Below, one piece after another: positions 8,795 through 22,800 of a stretch of 64,000 bases of DNA. Position numbers and translations under genes: made by a program. The notes under the pieces are model-generated. The model did no database searches. It saw only the letters and a list, made by a program, of their open reading frames with translations, and was not told the origin of the DNA. Position 1 is the first letter of the stretch, and every line of letters begins with the position of its first letter. Origin of the DNA: Petrolisthes cinctipes (taxonomy: Eukaryota > Arthropoda > Malacostraca > Decapoda > Porcellanidae); the NCBI GenBank assembly GCA_033782935.1, contig JAWQEG010003787.1, positions 48,501 through 112,500 on the forward strand. Direction: 5' to 3'.

Positions 8795-11463
8795 AATCAT
8801 GTAGGTAAGCCAATGACATCAGAAAAAGGTCAGCATATATTTTTACAAGAAACCAGCAAAAGGGGTTGGTTTTCAGCAGGCCACTGGGTTTGCAATGTGA
8901 TACTGTATGGGACTATAGCAGTAATGACAGTAGTATTAGTTTCATCAATGTATGGTTAGTTATTCTTAAAATCCATTCCTATTCATTCATAAAGCAAGAT
9001 TCAATGGTACCGGGTCATTGCGACATACTGACCGGTGTTTGCACATTGGTTGTAAGTATGGGCAGGGGTTCAGTATAGTAGTAGGAGGAACTTGTATGAA
9101 TATTTGTATTGATGTTCCCAGCCAGCTCAGAACTGTGGGTTTGATTATTTAATCTTTTTATTTTCTTTACAATGTGACCTAGCACCAAACTCAGAGGGAT
9201 TTTTTGGCACAAGGACAAGTATGATAGTAGTAGAGGGAGAGGGCAAAGTCAAACTACAAATTGGGGTTATAAATGGGGTAAAAAGCAGCATTCTGGTGTT
9301 GAATTATATTAGGGGATTAACAAATGCTGTATATACGACTTTTGTCTCTCTTTGTAGCACCTGATAACAAATGGGTTAGGTAGTTAATCATGATAAAGCT
9401 TTGCATCATTGATAAGTGATAAAGGCCCATACAGCAATTACTTGGTAACTATGTTTTGCATAAAATTCATATGTTAAGATTTACCTTAAGATGCTGGTGT
9501 GTATTTAATTTGTTTTAGTACTGTAAGTCATCAACAGTGCCAAAGAGTGTAATAAAGTGCCTGCTATTAAACACTTAAGGACTTTCTAGTGTAGAATATT
9601 GTACCTGTACTGTACATTCTAACCAATTAACTAGCTAACATTACATATTGGTGGAAGGTTAGCAAAGCAGTAATGTTATTGTAAAGTAAATATAAGTACA
9701 ATATATAACAAAGGGACAGAGGGTGCAATAAATGTCTCTGATTAGACAAGGCTAAAACTAAGTACTCGCTATTGATGAAGTTCTTCTGAGTTATAAACTT
9801 TACACAGTAAAAAGGTTCTGAAACATACAAATACATTTGTAGTATACTGTATACAGTACACTGTATTTCTCTTTCAGATGGCTGACTCACTCTCGTGTAT
9901 GTCACTTTATATTGTAATTTTGTTTTGGGGATTCATTTGTAGTGATTTTGATTTGCTTAATCACATTTAAAAGCAAGTTATTTGCTGTAACTTCTAGTAA
10001 AGTACTGTACATTGATTGATTTTCAAGAAATTAGGAAATAATGATGCAAGATGCGTATAACATCAGGAGTTGACTATGCACTTCAGGGTTACATTATGAC
10101 AACCATGTCAGGATTCTAAAGTATCCTGTATTTGTTCAGTCTTCAGCCAAAGTTTCATCTGTTTTTTCTATTACATTTTTTTGTCAATCCATGTTCATGT
10201 ATTGTAAAGCAAATGCAAATGTATATACTGTACAAAATTTTTACCACAGGTATGCCTTGTGACTGGCAACAAGTGATTTGATTATGGGAGAGATCCAGAT
10301 CTGGATCTTGAGTGAGGAATGTTCTAACACAGTATACAGTATTTAAGAATGAAGATGATATATTGGTAGCACTGTCCATAGGCTTTCACATCCTTTTTGG
10401 GTGATGCTCAACCTTGGCGGCAGTTTATGGGCTCTGAATGCATTCTCGTTCGTATTAGTTTTAATTGTATACAAAAGTGATGTCTTCTCTGCTGAAATAT
10501 TACTGTAATAGTTAAACATATTTTATAGAGCAAGAAAAGCATAAAGCACTCTCTACTATCTTTATTTATATTTGTAAGAAATGAAGTGACACATATACTA
10601 CTTGTCTGCCTTGAAGGCCACTTATACAAAAATCCTGATCTTTTCAGCATTCAGAATTCTGTGTTTTGAAATAGCCAGAATGATGGTGTGGTTAGATACA
10701 TTATTCTGTATGGTTTTTATATGCATTTCCCAAACATAATTGCTTGGTAGTTTATGGAGACTTGAAAATTGTAAAATTTACAGATACTGTACAGTATTTA
10801 TATATGCATTTTGCTGGATTCCATGTCATAATTCTTTAAGTAAATGTATATACAGTGGGTAGGTGACCTTGCACTGGTTATTACATAAAGTATATATAGC
10901 AATTAATGCACTTTTGTTATATGCTGTAAATGAATATTCTTCAACTGTTAAAGTTCTATTGCACAAACTATAGGTTACCATTTTTCAGTCTGATGTAGCA
11001 ACCATGACATTTGTTATTTTTTATAATTGTTATAATTGTAAACTATAATATAATTTTGAGATAGATATATATATATCAGGGTGTGCTTTGGGAGATGATT
11101 GTGTGCATGTATAATTGGCCAAAGAAGTTATCTTCATCACACCCTTGAATTGTAGTACAGTATTTTGATCTGGGAAATATTGTATCCAGATAAAACTAGT
11201 GTGAGGGAAAGTTGCTGAAAACTTAAGATTACTTACTTGGCTGATGGTATGTAAATGATGTGTGTGGACATTCCTGAACACATTGAAATAAAGCTCTTTG
11301 AAAAAAATATTTGGTACTATTCACAACAATTTCAATCCCATAGTCTGGATTAGCAGTAACTCTCTGCTTGAAGGTTAGTTTTGATATTGTGCAGCTGCAG
11401 TGATAAAAGGTACAATACAGTTACTCAGATTTGCACATGATAAAGGTACTTTTCCTGGTTAGT

Positions 11464-11595
11464 CCTGGATGTCTCCATGAAGAGGCAACAGAAATATGCT
11501 AGGCAGGTATTGCTTGATCGTGTGGACGGAGCCTTAAGAGAGGGGAGGCAGCCAAAGGAAATAATGAATGGGAAGGCCAGCCATTATACATAGAA
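11464..11595 (+). other. Short unassigned open frame, possible transposon fragment
   Basis: Begins after an acceptor-like 'ttcctggttag' and stays open for about 43 codons to TAG. It contains the charged stretch QKYARQVLLDRVDG and GRQPKEIMN. A partly similar block (RRLPKEILN, followed by SSSKDRLDRL) is readable at about 54520-54645. This suggests the C-terminal end of a retroelement protein, but no family could be confirmed. Confidence 0.25.
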
Positions 11596-12025
11596 GTTTG
11601 CTTGTGCCAAGTTGAATCTGAGAATATAATTAAGTGATGCATTACTGGGCCTGTACAGTACTTAAGGAAAGGTATTGTCTAAGTACTGTACTGTATTGGA
11701 GAACAGTGATACTTTCAAAATGTGACAAGAATAAAAAAACATCAGTACAGGTGATCTGTTTTGTGGCAAAATAGAGTGAGCTGCTTTTGTGCATCAGATT
11801 TGCTAACATTATTTCACCCCCTCCACTTTGACATTTGGCTAAACCATTTAAGAAAAACAACACTCTCTTCCGTACATTGAACCACTGGCTATAATAAAAA
11901 AATGAATATGTATCAGACATGTTCATTTTGGTAAAGAGGAAATCCTTGTTTCTGTATCTTATTCATATCCCCTAGTCAATAGGGTGTTTTCACTGCTGCT
12001 ATATATTACCAGTTTCTTACTGTAA

Positions 12026-12197
12026 GGCCCGTCCACATGGGCGAGCTGTGCCTACAAACTTTGCCCTTGTGACATCAGAAATGGAGAAATCGCGAGCTTG
12101 TATGACATCAGAAATGGAGAAGCCGTGAGTTTTCTCCATTACTGACGTCACAGCGGGCAAAGACTGCAAAACAAAGCTCACCCGTGTGGACGGCGCC
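12026..12197. mobile_element. 172-bp foldback MITE, TAA/TAG flanks
   Basis: Inverted ends GGCCCGTCCACATGGGCGAG and (other strand) GGCGCCGTCCACACGGGTGA. The interior has two direct copies of 'gacatcagaaatggagaa' and an inverted relative 'ttctccattactgacgtc'. Flanks are TAA (12023-12025) and TAG (12198-12200), consistent with a decayed 3-bp TWA duplication. Confidence 0.65.
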
Positions 12198-15100
12198 TAG
12201 TATCTTCAGAACCGAGTCACAGTTTTGCAATTTTCCAAACATTTAGCCAATGGTTCTATATTTCCCTCTACCCCATTTTAATTACAAAATCATTTTTGAA
12301 GTGGTTTTTAGTACAAGTTATTTATATTTAAACCCAATTGGGTTATAAAATTAATATTCTTGCTCACAAAAGATAATTTGGGCTATTTCAACACCCAAAT
12401 GAACTACTGTATTGTTTAGGATTATACTGTACAATATTCATACCCACTTGGGTTATAAATACAAAAGTGTATAACAATTTTCAGCTATACAATATATAAT
12501 TTAATCTATTTGACAAGTTTTGTCTGACAATGCCGAGCCTCAATTATGGTCTGATAAAAGGTTAGATGGTGACTGAAGGATATATTGACATTATACTGTA
12601 TAGTTCACTAATAAATTGGTTCCAGTTCCTTCATTTCTCAACACAAAAACTACAGTACAGTACTGCAATTGATAGCATAAAAAAATTTACAGATAAAGAA
12701 GAACAGTACAGTAAAAAAAATTCCTTTTTTCTTATCGAGAAATCTGTCTCTCTTCTCCAGCATTTACAATTCTCAGGTTCATCACAAGATTACCTTGCAG
12801 AACATAGTCCTGTACAATTGTATACAAGAGTTCTTTACCACTCCTGGGATTTTGAACCAATGGAATAAATCACTCCATCTCATAAGGGATATGATATTTA
12901 TCCTTGTTGCTTTATTTGGCTTTGGTACAACTTTATATTTGTGGTAAACAACTAGTGTTGAGTCTGGATATTATAACAGGCACAACAGTTGGCACTCACC
13001 CTAAGGTAAGTCATTTACAATACAGAATACATAATGGTATATTGCCCAATGCCCATGGCTGAGAATACTTATATTTAATATTGTCTTATTAACATGACTT
13101 CCTTCTGTGTGCATCTGGGGTGCTAATGCAAATACTGTACGGTACCTGTCAATGAATGTATATCTGGCAGAGGGTCAGTAGAAGAACATAATGAAAATAT
13201 CAGACAGGGGGAGATACACTTGCATATACGTTTGGGTTATGGTATGAAAATGCTTGATATAGTTGTGGGAGAGAGAGAAGGATGTTTTGGGGGCAGGAAA
13301 ATGAAAGAACAGGAAATTTTATACAGTACAGTAATTAGCAAAGCAATGACAGTAGTAGAAGGTTTGGCAAGATTGTGAGAAGGGTTTGAGAATGAACTGA
13401 TAAGTACGGTGCTATGATAACTGACAGAGTATTGTAACATATACTCAACAAATACCTGTAAAGATACAGCATTGCTACTTCATGGGTACCACTGTCTGTT
13501 TCTTTCCTGGATGACAGTAAATGTTCATTGGTTAATGCATGATTTCTATCCAAGAACAATTTGAATTTTCTCTTCCAGCTGTGAACATGCAAGAAAAAAC
13601 AGGCTATATTACAGTGTGTTTAAATGAAAATATAACAAATATTATGTACTCTGCCATTCTGGGGGTAGTACTGTACTGAGGATAATATAGAGTACATACT
13701 TTAACCCTTGATCTCTGTGCTAAATACTAGATAATGCCCTCTAAAACTGTAATAGACCACCATCACTCGATTTATGAGCTTGCAAAATAATGTTGTTATA
13801 CTGTAGCTTAATTTTTCAGAGAAATATACAAAATATTTTGTGTGGTAGTTGAATTATCCATTTATATTGAATGAACAATGAAAGACTTTAGGGTTATGAA
13901 TTTTTGTTAAGTACCAGAATAGGCATATGCTGATGAATTTCATATATTACCAAACGGACTGAGCAACAACAAAATTATGTGGAAAGATTAAATGCTTTCT
14001 GCCTTGATATATACCTCATAATACTATACTGTATTGGTATAAAAATATAAGTTACTGAGGCCTGCAGTATGCTCCTAGCTACTGGGAGTAGTGTTACATG
14101 GACTATTAGCCTATTGCTTGGATTTTTTTGTAATTTTCATTATGCTGCTGGGAACATTGGAATTAGGATATTGGTACATCACCATTTAAAGGTAGTGTAG
14201 GGCAATATACAACTACTGTAATTGGCAATAGTTGTAGGAAGTCTGTCATTAATAAACCACATTCCTATTTTCTTTACATCCTTTGCTATCTTGTTAAGTT
14301 AATTTGGATACAGCCATGATCCAAAGTTTATATATTGCAAATTCTGAGGTTTTTTAAATTTTGAAACAGCACTAAACTAGTTGCAGATATTACATCCAGA
14401 CTGAAACAACATTAGAACCAACCACTTGTCTTGACTCACTTGTAGTAAGAGCTTTGCTTACTCAGGGTTATAATGCAGGGGTGTGCAGGGTATGAATCTG
14501 GACCATTATTTGGGTCTTGTTCCACAATGTCATTCTGATTTAGCACACTACAGTACAGTACACAATTCAAGGCAGGTGGGGATCTTACCTCATGAAATGA
14601 ATTTATATTGTTATATATACCTATTCAGTTTTGTGTTCAATATTTCTGAACCTCAAAGAAGCCATTAATATAAATTGTGGATTCCAACCATATTAATTAG
14701 AAAACAAAAAACTTTTACAATGTTCATATACTGTAACTCATACATAAGTACCAGATAGCCCATACTTATAAAGAAACATTCAGATCACTAACATAGGTTA
14801 AGCTAGATTTAATTAAGTGATAACCCATGCATTGTAAACAAGCTGAATCTTAAACATATTATATGTATATACTGTACCAATATGGACTAAGTCTACCTGG
14901 GGATTAAATGATATTTTGTAAACTGTAATATTGTTCACTGGTTAAAGCTACAGGAAGTACAGTATGAATTCTGTCATTACCAGATGACAGTGGAATTACC
15001 TAATTATCTAAAATAGTTCATTATTGACTGGCTCCATATTTACAAACTATGTACATACACAGGGATTTGAAAATATATAATTGGGTCATTCACAGATAAT

Positions 15101-16705
15101 TCTTTGCATTAAAATATTTAGAAAAGTATAATTTCCATTTAAATTTATGAACAGTTTACGGCATACTTTTGCATGCTTTCATGCAAAGTCAGTTATATTT
15201 ATGCTGTAAATACATGCATACAGTGTCACATGACATTCACTCAATCAATCACATATATACATAAAGAGTACCACACAGCATTCTTTCATTCACTAGTGAT
15301 CAGTAACATACATAACATGAGCCAAGTGATATTAAAGATAATTTTGAGAAGCAAACACTGTTTGATGGCAATTTTTGAAAACAAAACGATGGTGTTGATA
15401 CACAGCAAGGTACAGTGGGTTGGTACAATGGCAGAGTCCTCACCTCAGGTCTAGCAGGCCAAGTCTCAAAATCATCATTACACAAATCTGGGTGACAAGG
15501 CATAATGTCCCGTAATCCAGGCATAAGCTACATGATCTGTATGGTTTACCCCAGTGAATCTCATTTTCATTACTCATGGTAACCTACAGCATTCTCATAT
15601 TCATATTAACTTTACTTTTAAAGATGTCAATCTCACTGCTCACCAATCTTGATATGATGCAATTAATAATGCATCCTCTATGATACGGTAAGGAGGAATG
15701 GGATGAGGATACCTCTCTGCTGTACCTAGGTCTTCAGTCCAGAGTTTTGAAAATTACAATAAAAAAAGATCTAGATATTGTAGAGTGTATGGAAGACATA
15801 TTACTATTGGCTAAAAAATGGTTCAGATCCCAAACTAAGCATACTGTTGAAAAAATTACAGAATTATGTATGCTTGAATCAAGATCGCCTAAATTTATAA
15901 AGTACCATAGCATTAGCAGATCACCTGACTCATATTATGCATGTACCACTACAGATCTTATGTTGTCAACTGTACAATGCTTTAAACTTGTTTTTTTCTA
16001 GTGTAGGCATGTTTCTTCACTTGTGAAAGCCAGTATCACCCAAGTACAGTACTGAACACTTCTAAGACATATCCGTGAGTTTAAGAAGGAAGGATGATAA
16101 AGCTAATGCATGGTATCATTTGTGTGCAGTATGACAACTTACTGTATTGGTACTGTATAAGATACCATGTTTTAACACACTACCTGTACAGTACTGGGTT
16201 ACTAGTTTGGTGCAGTGACACTGTGCACATTTCACTTTTACACTATTTAAGGTAAAGGCTTGAAACTGCTCACAAACCAGTTGAAAAGGGACAGCCTTCC
16301 TGTTAAGTACAAGCTACATATGCCATGTGGCCTTACTAAGGTTGTACATATTCCTATTCTTTCTTGGTCAATAGGCACTCCCTGCTTAACTAAAACTCAC
16401 CCTGGTTCACCAAGACTTCCCTGTGGTCCACAACAACTTCTCTAGACTTATAAGATTTCATCTGGACTTTCTAAAAATCACTCAACATAGGTTTAAAACC
16501 TTCTAAAATATCCTGTATACAGACAGACAGGAAGACTGATAAACAGAGAGGTAGACAGATAAAAAGGTAGAGAGAAGTGAGTGAACCTTGAATGTAATTT
16601 CTCATACAGTCAGTGGTTAACCAACATACAACCTTACACAATGAGTACCTAACTTGTACAGCCAGTACCCAAGCCATAATACAACACTACATCACCAGCA
16701 ATAAA

Positions 16706-16874
16706 TTAGACCTTAACAGTATTGCCTTCCACTTGAGTGACCATGGGGTTGGGGTTGGGGTCGCCCTCTTGTGTTTCATTTCCTGCTTGGCTGCTGCTGG
16801 CATTGTTGTTGGCCTCCAGTTGCTGTTGCCACATCCGACAATATTCTCCACCAGCACTAACCAGATCTTCGTGC
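16706..16874 (-). CDS. ABCB6: ABCB6 last coding exon, C-terminal tail
   Basis: Acceptor taacag. Encodes [18 protein letters not shown], matching the human HEALLSRGGVYADMWQLQQ end of the ATPase domain, then a low-complexity tail rich in N, S and Q with repeated NP, ending at TAA (16708-16706). Confidence 0.93.
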
Positions 16875-19800
16875 CTGTTAACAATGTCAAAAGAGTGAAA
16901 ATGTGTTGCAAACAAACTTAAACCAGCACACATTATAGCCACGGTAATAATAGTGTTTAGGTGTTGTTACACAGACACTAACAATACTGTAGAGTAGTTT
17001 GGTTGCGTAGCAATCAGATCTGTACACAAGCATGCACACTCACAGATTCATGCCAACACACTTTAAAGGAGTAAATCATGGAAAATTTGGAGGCTACCAA
17101 CTCCTCCAAAGTATGTGATGAAACAGACCACCTCATTTTATGTGACATCATCTTACCCCTGAAAGACTACACACTGTAAACTACATACAAAAAGAGATGA
17201 AGTGTAAGCAACTCTTGACTGACCTTCCACGTTCCACTATGATTCCGTCTCTCAATACTACGATGGTGTCAGCGTGGATGATGGTGGAAAGTCTATGAGC
17301 CACCATCACCACAGTTCGATCCAAACACACTCTCTGTAGTGCTGTCTGTTGGATGATATACATGGTGTTGTCTCACATTGTATTCTATGAAGGAGGAGGA
17401 TGGGATTATATAGTAATGGAATATTCGACACTATGCCAGCATGCCATAAAAATTGCCTTTATAGTCTGACACTATCATAACATTATTATTTCTCTTTCAT
17501 AATTATGATAATATTCTTTAATACTGTAATGCTTTTATCCACCACAGGGTAAACTATTATCTTTAACCTGATATTATATTTCTACACAACTGACCTGAAT
17601 GTTGCGTTCAGTCTGTGTGTCAAGAGCACTGGTCGCCTCATCAAGCAATATAAAAGCTGGGTTCTTGAGTATGGTACGGGCGATGGCCACACGTTGTTTC
17701 TCTCCTCCACTCAGCTTCAGACCTCGCTCACCCACCTGTCACAGAGAAGCTCAGGTTTAAATAACATGTATTCGTTAATCTGGCCATTGTTTTTTGTTCA
17801 AATGGACAGTAGCTTATGCAGTGATATTACTTTTGCTCTGTATCTAAGAGGTTATAGAACTAGTCTAAGACTGTCCGTTCCACCCACGCAGGGAGAGTTG
17901 ATACGGGACCTTCCTGTAACCTCATGTGGCTATAATATGGCCTAGCAAAGTAGATTAATTTCTTTTCCTTAGCCTGAAGTTATCTGGTTGTATGTCTGTC
18001 TGATGTGCATACTGTACATGTACTTATATTGTGCAGCTATATCTGACAAACATTTATTATGTACTTGTCTGTACACTTAGGTCTTAACTTCATTATTCTG
18101 AGCAGAAAAAAACAAAATAAAAACCAGACTGAATCACTTGGTTAAAGGTGCATTACTTGTCTGCTTTTTATCACCCATATATAACTCTTAACTACAGTAT
18201 ATGGCCATATAAGTGGTAACAACAAAACAAGCCATAAAAATAATTTACCTCTGGTGGCAACATTTTCTCCTCTCTCCCTTAACTATACTCCCCCATCCTC
18301 CTGGCCACCACTAACCTTGGAGTCATACTGGTCAGGGAAGGTGAGAATCTTTTCGTGTATGTCCGCATGTTGAGCGGCTTCCCTCACTTCCTGGTCTGTG
18401 GCTGTTACCCTTCCATAGTGAATGTTGTAGCTGTGGGATGAGGAAAACTTGTAATGCATGGGACAGAGAGAAAGTGAGAGTGGAAGTGGGAGGAAAAGGG
18501 TGAGATATATAGAGTTAAAATGTAGGAAAGAAGGTGAGAGGGAGAGGAGAATGAAAAGGGGTAAGAGGAGTGAAAATACAGGAAAGAATGCAAGAGGGAA
18601 TGTAGAAATGTGGGAAAGAATGTGAGATGGAGAGTGGAAGTGGGGGAACAGAGTGAAAGATTACTATACTGTAGAAGGGAAAAAGACAGCTGTATTTCAA
18701 ATAAGAAACCAAAGGGAATTGAGGACATGTACAATTCTCTGAAATATCTTAAGCTCCTCCCTAAAATCTACTAGACATTACAAAAACTGATGATACAAAT
18801 CATCATGTATTGCAACCTTTTGTCAGTTACATACAGTGGGATAAGTGACTGGATATCTCAACAAATATAACAGCAAGAGCAACAGTAAGGGTGATATAGA
18901 TCATTCAGTAAGCTGCATAATACAGGGATGCTCTTCAAGTGAGGAAATATTTTAACAACCCTTCACTCTGGTGGAGAATTGAAGCCACAACCTTTGGGCC
19001 ATACTTAGCCTATGTAGTATAGTACATTTTGTACACAATATATTTAGCCTATCATATATTCAGTGTGTACTGTGTAAATGATTCACCAAATAGTCAACAA
19101 CTACATGTGCTTGCAAGAGTGTGCTGAAACTGAACAGGATGTTGATATGAGCATGAAACCTGTATGTACTGTGTATTAGAGCCAGGACATGGATTAATAT
19201 AATATGATGCATAGGCTTACAAGATAGTGTCATTGAAGAGTACTGTATCCTGTGGCACCACTCCCATTGCCTGCCGCAGTGATGTCTGGGTAAAGTCCTG
19301 CACATCAGTGTCATCAATGAATATCTTGCCGCCCACAATGTCATAGAAGCGGAAGAGCAATCGCATAATGGTGCTCTTGCCACTCCCTGTTGGGCCAACC
19401 TGCACATTCACACCATCAAGTCCAAGGAAAGTTATTGTGATTAAACAACACTGTATTATAAAACGGAGAAAAATATATACAACATCCATGTCTCACATCA
19501 CAAATATTGTAGACAGACAGGACCCTGCACCTCCACAACTCACAATAGCAAGGGTTTGTCCAGGCTTGACTGTGAACGAAACATTCTTGAGAATTGGTCT
19601 TTCAGGGGAGTAGTGGAAGTTGACGTCTTTGAACTCTATCTTACCCTGCGGCACTACCAGGGCTTGTGCGTCCTCCTGTAGTGGCAGAAAATTTTACCAG
19701 TTACTCATGGATGACAGCTGAAAACTTAATTTTTTTTACAGACTCTAAGATCAAAATATGAATTTTCTTGCAGAGAGGAAGCACTACTTGACGTTCAAAG

Positions 19801-22800
19801 GCTAAAAATAATGTCATAGATATACAGTTATCATTTGAAATCTTCATAAAACAATCATAAAATATTACTATCATACTGTATCATAGGCACCACTGCTAAC
19901 AAACCATATTACACTACACAGCTTGCTCAGAGGGGCTGACTTTATTATCTGTGAATACTAGCCATCCCCCACAGGGCTAGAATAAAGATTGTTGTGGGAT
20001 CTGGTCCTTTCTAGTGGATTTGACGAGATCTGCCCACATGGATTAAAAATCCACGTGAGGTGTACTGCAACCAGAGGCTCCTTTTTGTTTTCTACTGCTG
20101 TGTGGACCGCCAGCACACAGGGGTGCATTATCCCTTTGTATGCAGCAGTGTAAACTCCCTCCCCTTTTATGGTCCCTTCAGGACTGGTCTCATAGAAGGT
20201 ACGGCCCCACTTGTAGCTCTTGTGGCAACGTGGACTTGGGCCCGCAGCACTGGCTGTGGGATCAAAGACCTTCCCCCCAATCTTCCTGGCGGTCGGAGGC
20301 TCCCAGACTCCTTGGTCCAGTAAGCTCTGGTCCCATCTTCTTGGGATTTGCTTCTGTAGCCCAGGCATATAGGGCCAACCCCTCCTTTATTTTAATTTGT
20401 TTTTTTAACTGCGACCAGAGCGTACCAGGGGTCTGTGGGGCAGGAGGCCATTCTGCCCCTGGAGAACATCAACAACAATACTACTCAGCCACTGATGCCC
20501 TACAAACCACATCATACACATAAGAGGCACATCCCATAAACCACACACAACCAATTAACCACATCACAAATCATACATGGCACATACAATACTGTATCAC
20601 AAAGCATCACATACTAACACTGCACAAAACTCATCCACTTCCACACCAACCTTATCCAAAACTTCTTTCTTTTCATCCAGCAGATCAAACATGTTCTCCA
20701 TATCGACGAAGTTCTGCTGAATCATACGATAATAAGTGCCGAAGAAATGAAGAGGAGAGTAGAGCTGGACGATGTAGGTAGCAAAGAGCACATAGTCACC
20801 CACGGTCAGCCCTCGTCCACCAGCCACCATCCACGCTGCCAGCATAGAACCCGCCAGCATACCACCAGTAATGACAATGTTTTGGATGGTGTTGAGAAAG
20901 CACAGAGTAGCACTCGACTTCCACTCTTCTATCTGGACAGTGATGGAAAGGAATGGAAAGTGTATTAGAAAACCTAATTCTGGAATTCACTTTTACATTA
21001 ATCTTTTTGCTGTTTAAAAAATGCTGGGAAGAGTGTTATGGATTAGCCTTTTCTGTTTATTTCTCAATCTGATGAATAATTGTTATGGTACATGTTTTTT
21101 GGAGTGTCGGTAAGTAGTGCATCTCAATAACAGCAAATTTTGTACTCTGATCTGGTAACACAGGAGTGAATACCAACAGCAGATGATTTTGTACTTTCAT
21201 TTAAAGAGGAGAAACTTTTGATGGTAATTTGAAGGGCTACTGAATCCATCAAACTATATCATGAAACAGATCCCCTTTCAGTAACATTGAGATGATTTGT
21301 TGTTGTTGCTGTTGTAGTTCACCAGACTGTCTGGCCGAGCAGTCCCTAGTCTGGTTGACCGAAGCCGAGCAGATGCTCAGACCCCCAAAAGGGAGCCAGG
21401 CAGATAGTGAGATCTGTTTCTTCGAAGGCAACAGAAGAGGGGACTGCTGGCTCACGGGCATGTACCCCCGAGCCAACAAACCCACCGTCAGTAGCCTTCC
21501 TGTTGTGCCACCCAATCGGGCGATCTCGCCAGCTACCCAGAAGGAATGAAAAATAGTAAGAGAGACAGACAGAACAGGCCAGGGTGTGGTAGAGGATGCT
21601 AAATTCCTCATTTCTGGATAGAACCAGCCCTCACCAGTGGGAAAAGGTGATAGAGAGGTGGGACAGCAAGTACGAAGGAAAGAGAAGGAACGGAGGGATA
21701 GTTGAAGATCTGAAAAGGATTGGCTTGGGCGGAAGGGATGCCAAAACCCTTAAAGTACTGCCCACATCACTGCAGGCAATACTTCCCTTACTTAAAGTTT
21801 CATGCATTAGTTTGGAAGAATCACAAGCCTTCCAATTTACAAAAGAGAGTTTCCCCTTAACTGAGAAGCTGATACTGTACTGACCTGGTAATTGAGTAAT
21901 GATTCCTGATAGCGGTTGACCTCATACTCTTCAGCACCATAGTACTTGACCGTCTCAAAGTTGAGGAGGGAGTCGACACCACGGGTTCTCTGCTCATTTT
22001 CAGCCAGGTTCATCTGGCGCCGGTATTTGGTACGCCATTCTGTCACTGCGATCGTCATGGCTGGAGTTTGAATCATGAGAGAAAAAATAATTATAAATGG
22101 ATGAACATACAGTACAAGGTATATGCCAAAAGGGCCGCCCTAGCACTTAAAGTACTCCTCACATCACTACAGGCAATATGGGGAACAAGAAATGATAATG
22201 GGAAAGTGAGTGAGAGAGAGAGAGATAGATTTAAAGGATAAAAAGAAGGACAAAATATAAAATGCCTCTGGCAATTGACTTAAATTGTTTCAGTTTCCAT
22301 GGTGACTCCTAAAGTTTCATTTCAGTGACAACATCTACTTACCCTTCTTATCAAGAATACTCCACTCTCTTGAAGCCTGAAGATCCCTCTGTTTACCCAT
22401 GGCAACAAATAAATCATATCTCTGATTACCCATGACCCCAGATGACCCCATCGCTGCCTTCAATGACCCGTTGTATTTATCACAGATACCTGACGACCTC
22501 TCAGCTTACTCCTAATCTCTAATGATTTCTTTATAATCTTGAATGACTCCTCCTGTTCATCCATGACACCATCTGTGTACTCCTCTAATATACCTAGTGT
22601 GACTTATCAAGATATTTTCATCCCTGTCCCCTCTCTTACCAAGGTAAGATGCCATGGTGACAAAGACGATGATGCCGAACCAGTAGTTGAAGGCCGCTGT
22701 GAAGTACACCACTGCCACCACTATGTCCACCACTGTAGGTAGGATGCTGTGGTGGAAAACAGGAGTTACGGTGAGATAGTGCATGTCATTGGAGGCGGGA

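Larger units (their letters stand above)
8036..16705. other. Intergenic / 3' UTR region between convergent genes
   Basis: 8.7 kb of AT-rich DNA between the DGAT1 and ABCB6 stop codons. It presumably holds both 3' UTRs. AATAAA on the plus strand occurs at 8789, 9551, 9727 and 11287. I did not find AATAAA on the minus strand in the first 1.5 kb after the ABCB6 stop. It also contains a MITE (12026-12197), a short unassigned open frame (11464-11595) and many copies of ACTGTACAGT-like words. No further conserved exon was recognised. Confidence 0.6.

Noticed and set aside
15412..15460. tRNA-like stretch 'tggtacaatggcagagtcc'
   Set aside because: A-box-like only; no B box (GTTCRANNC) at the right distance.
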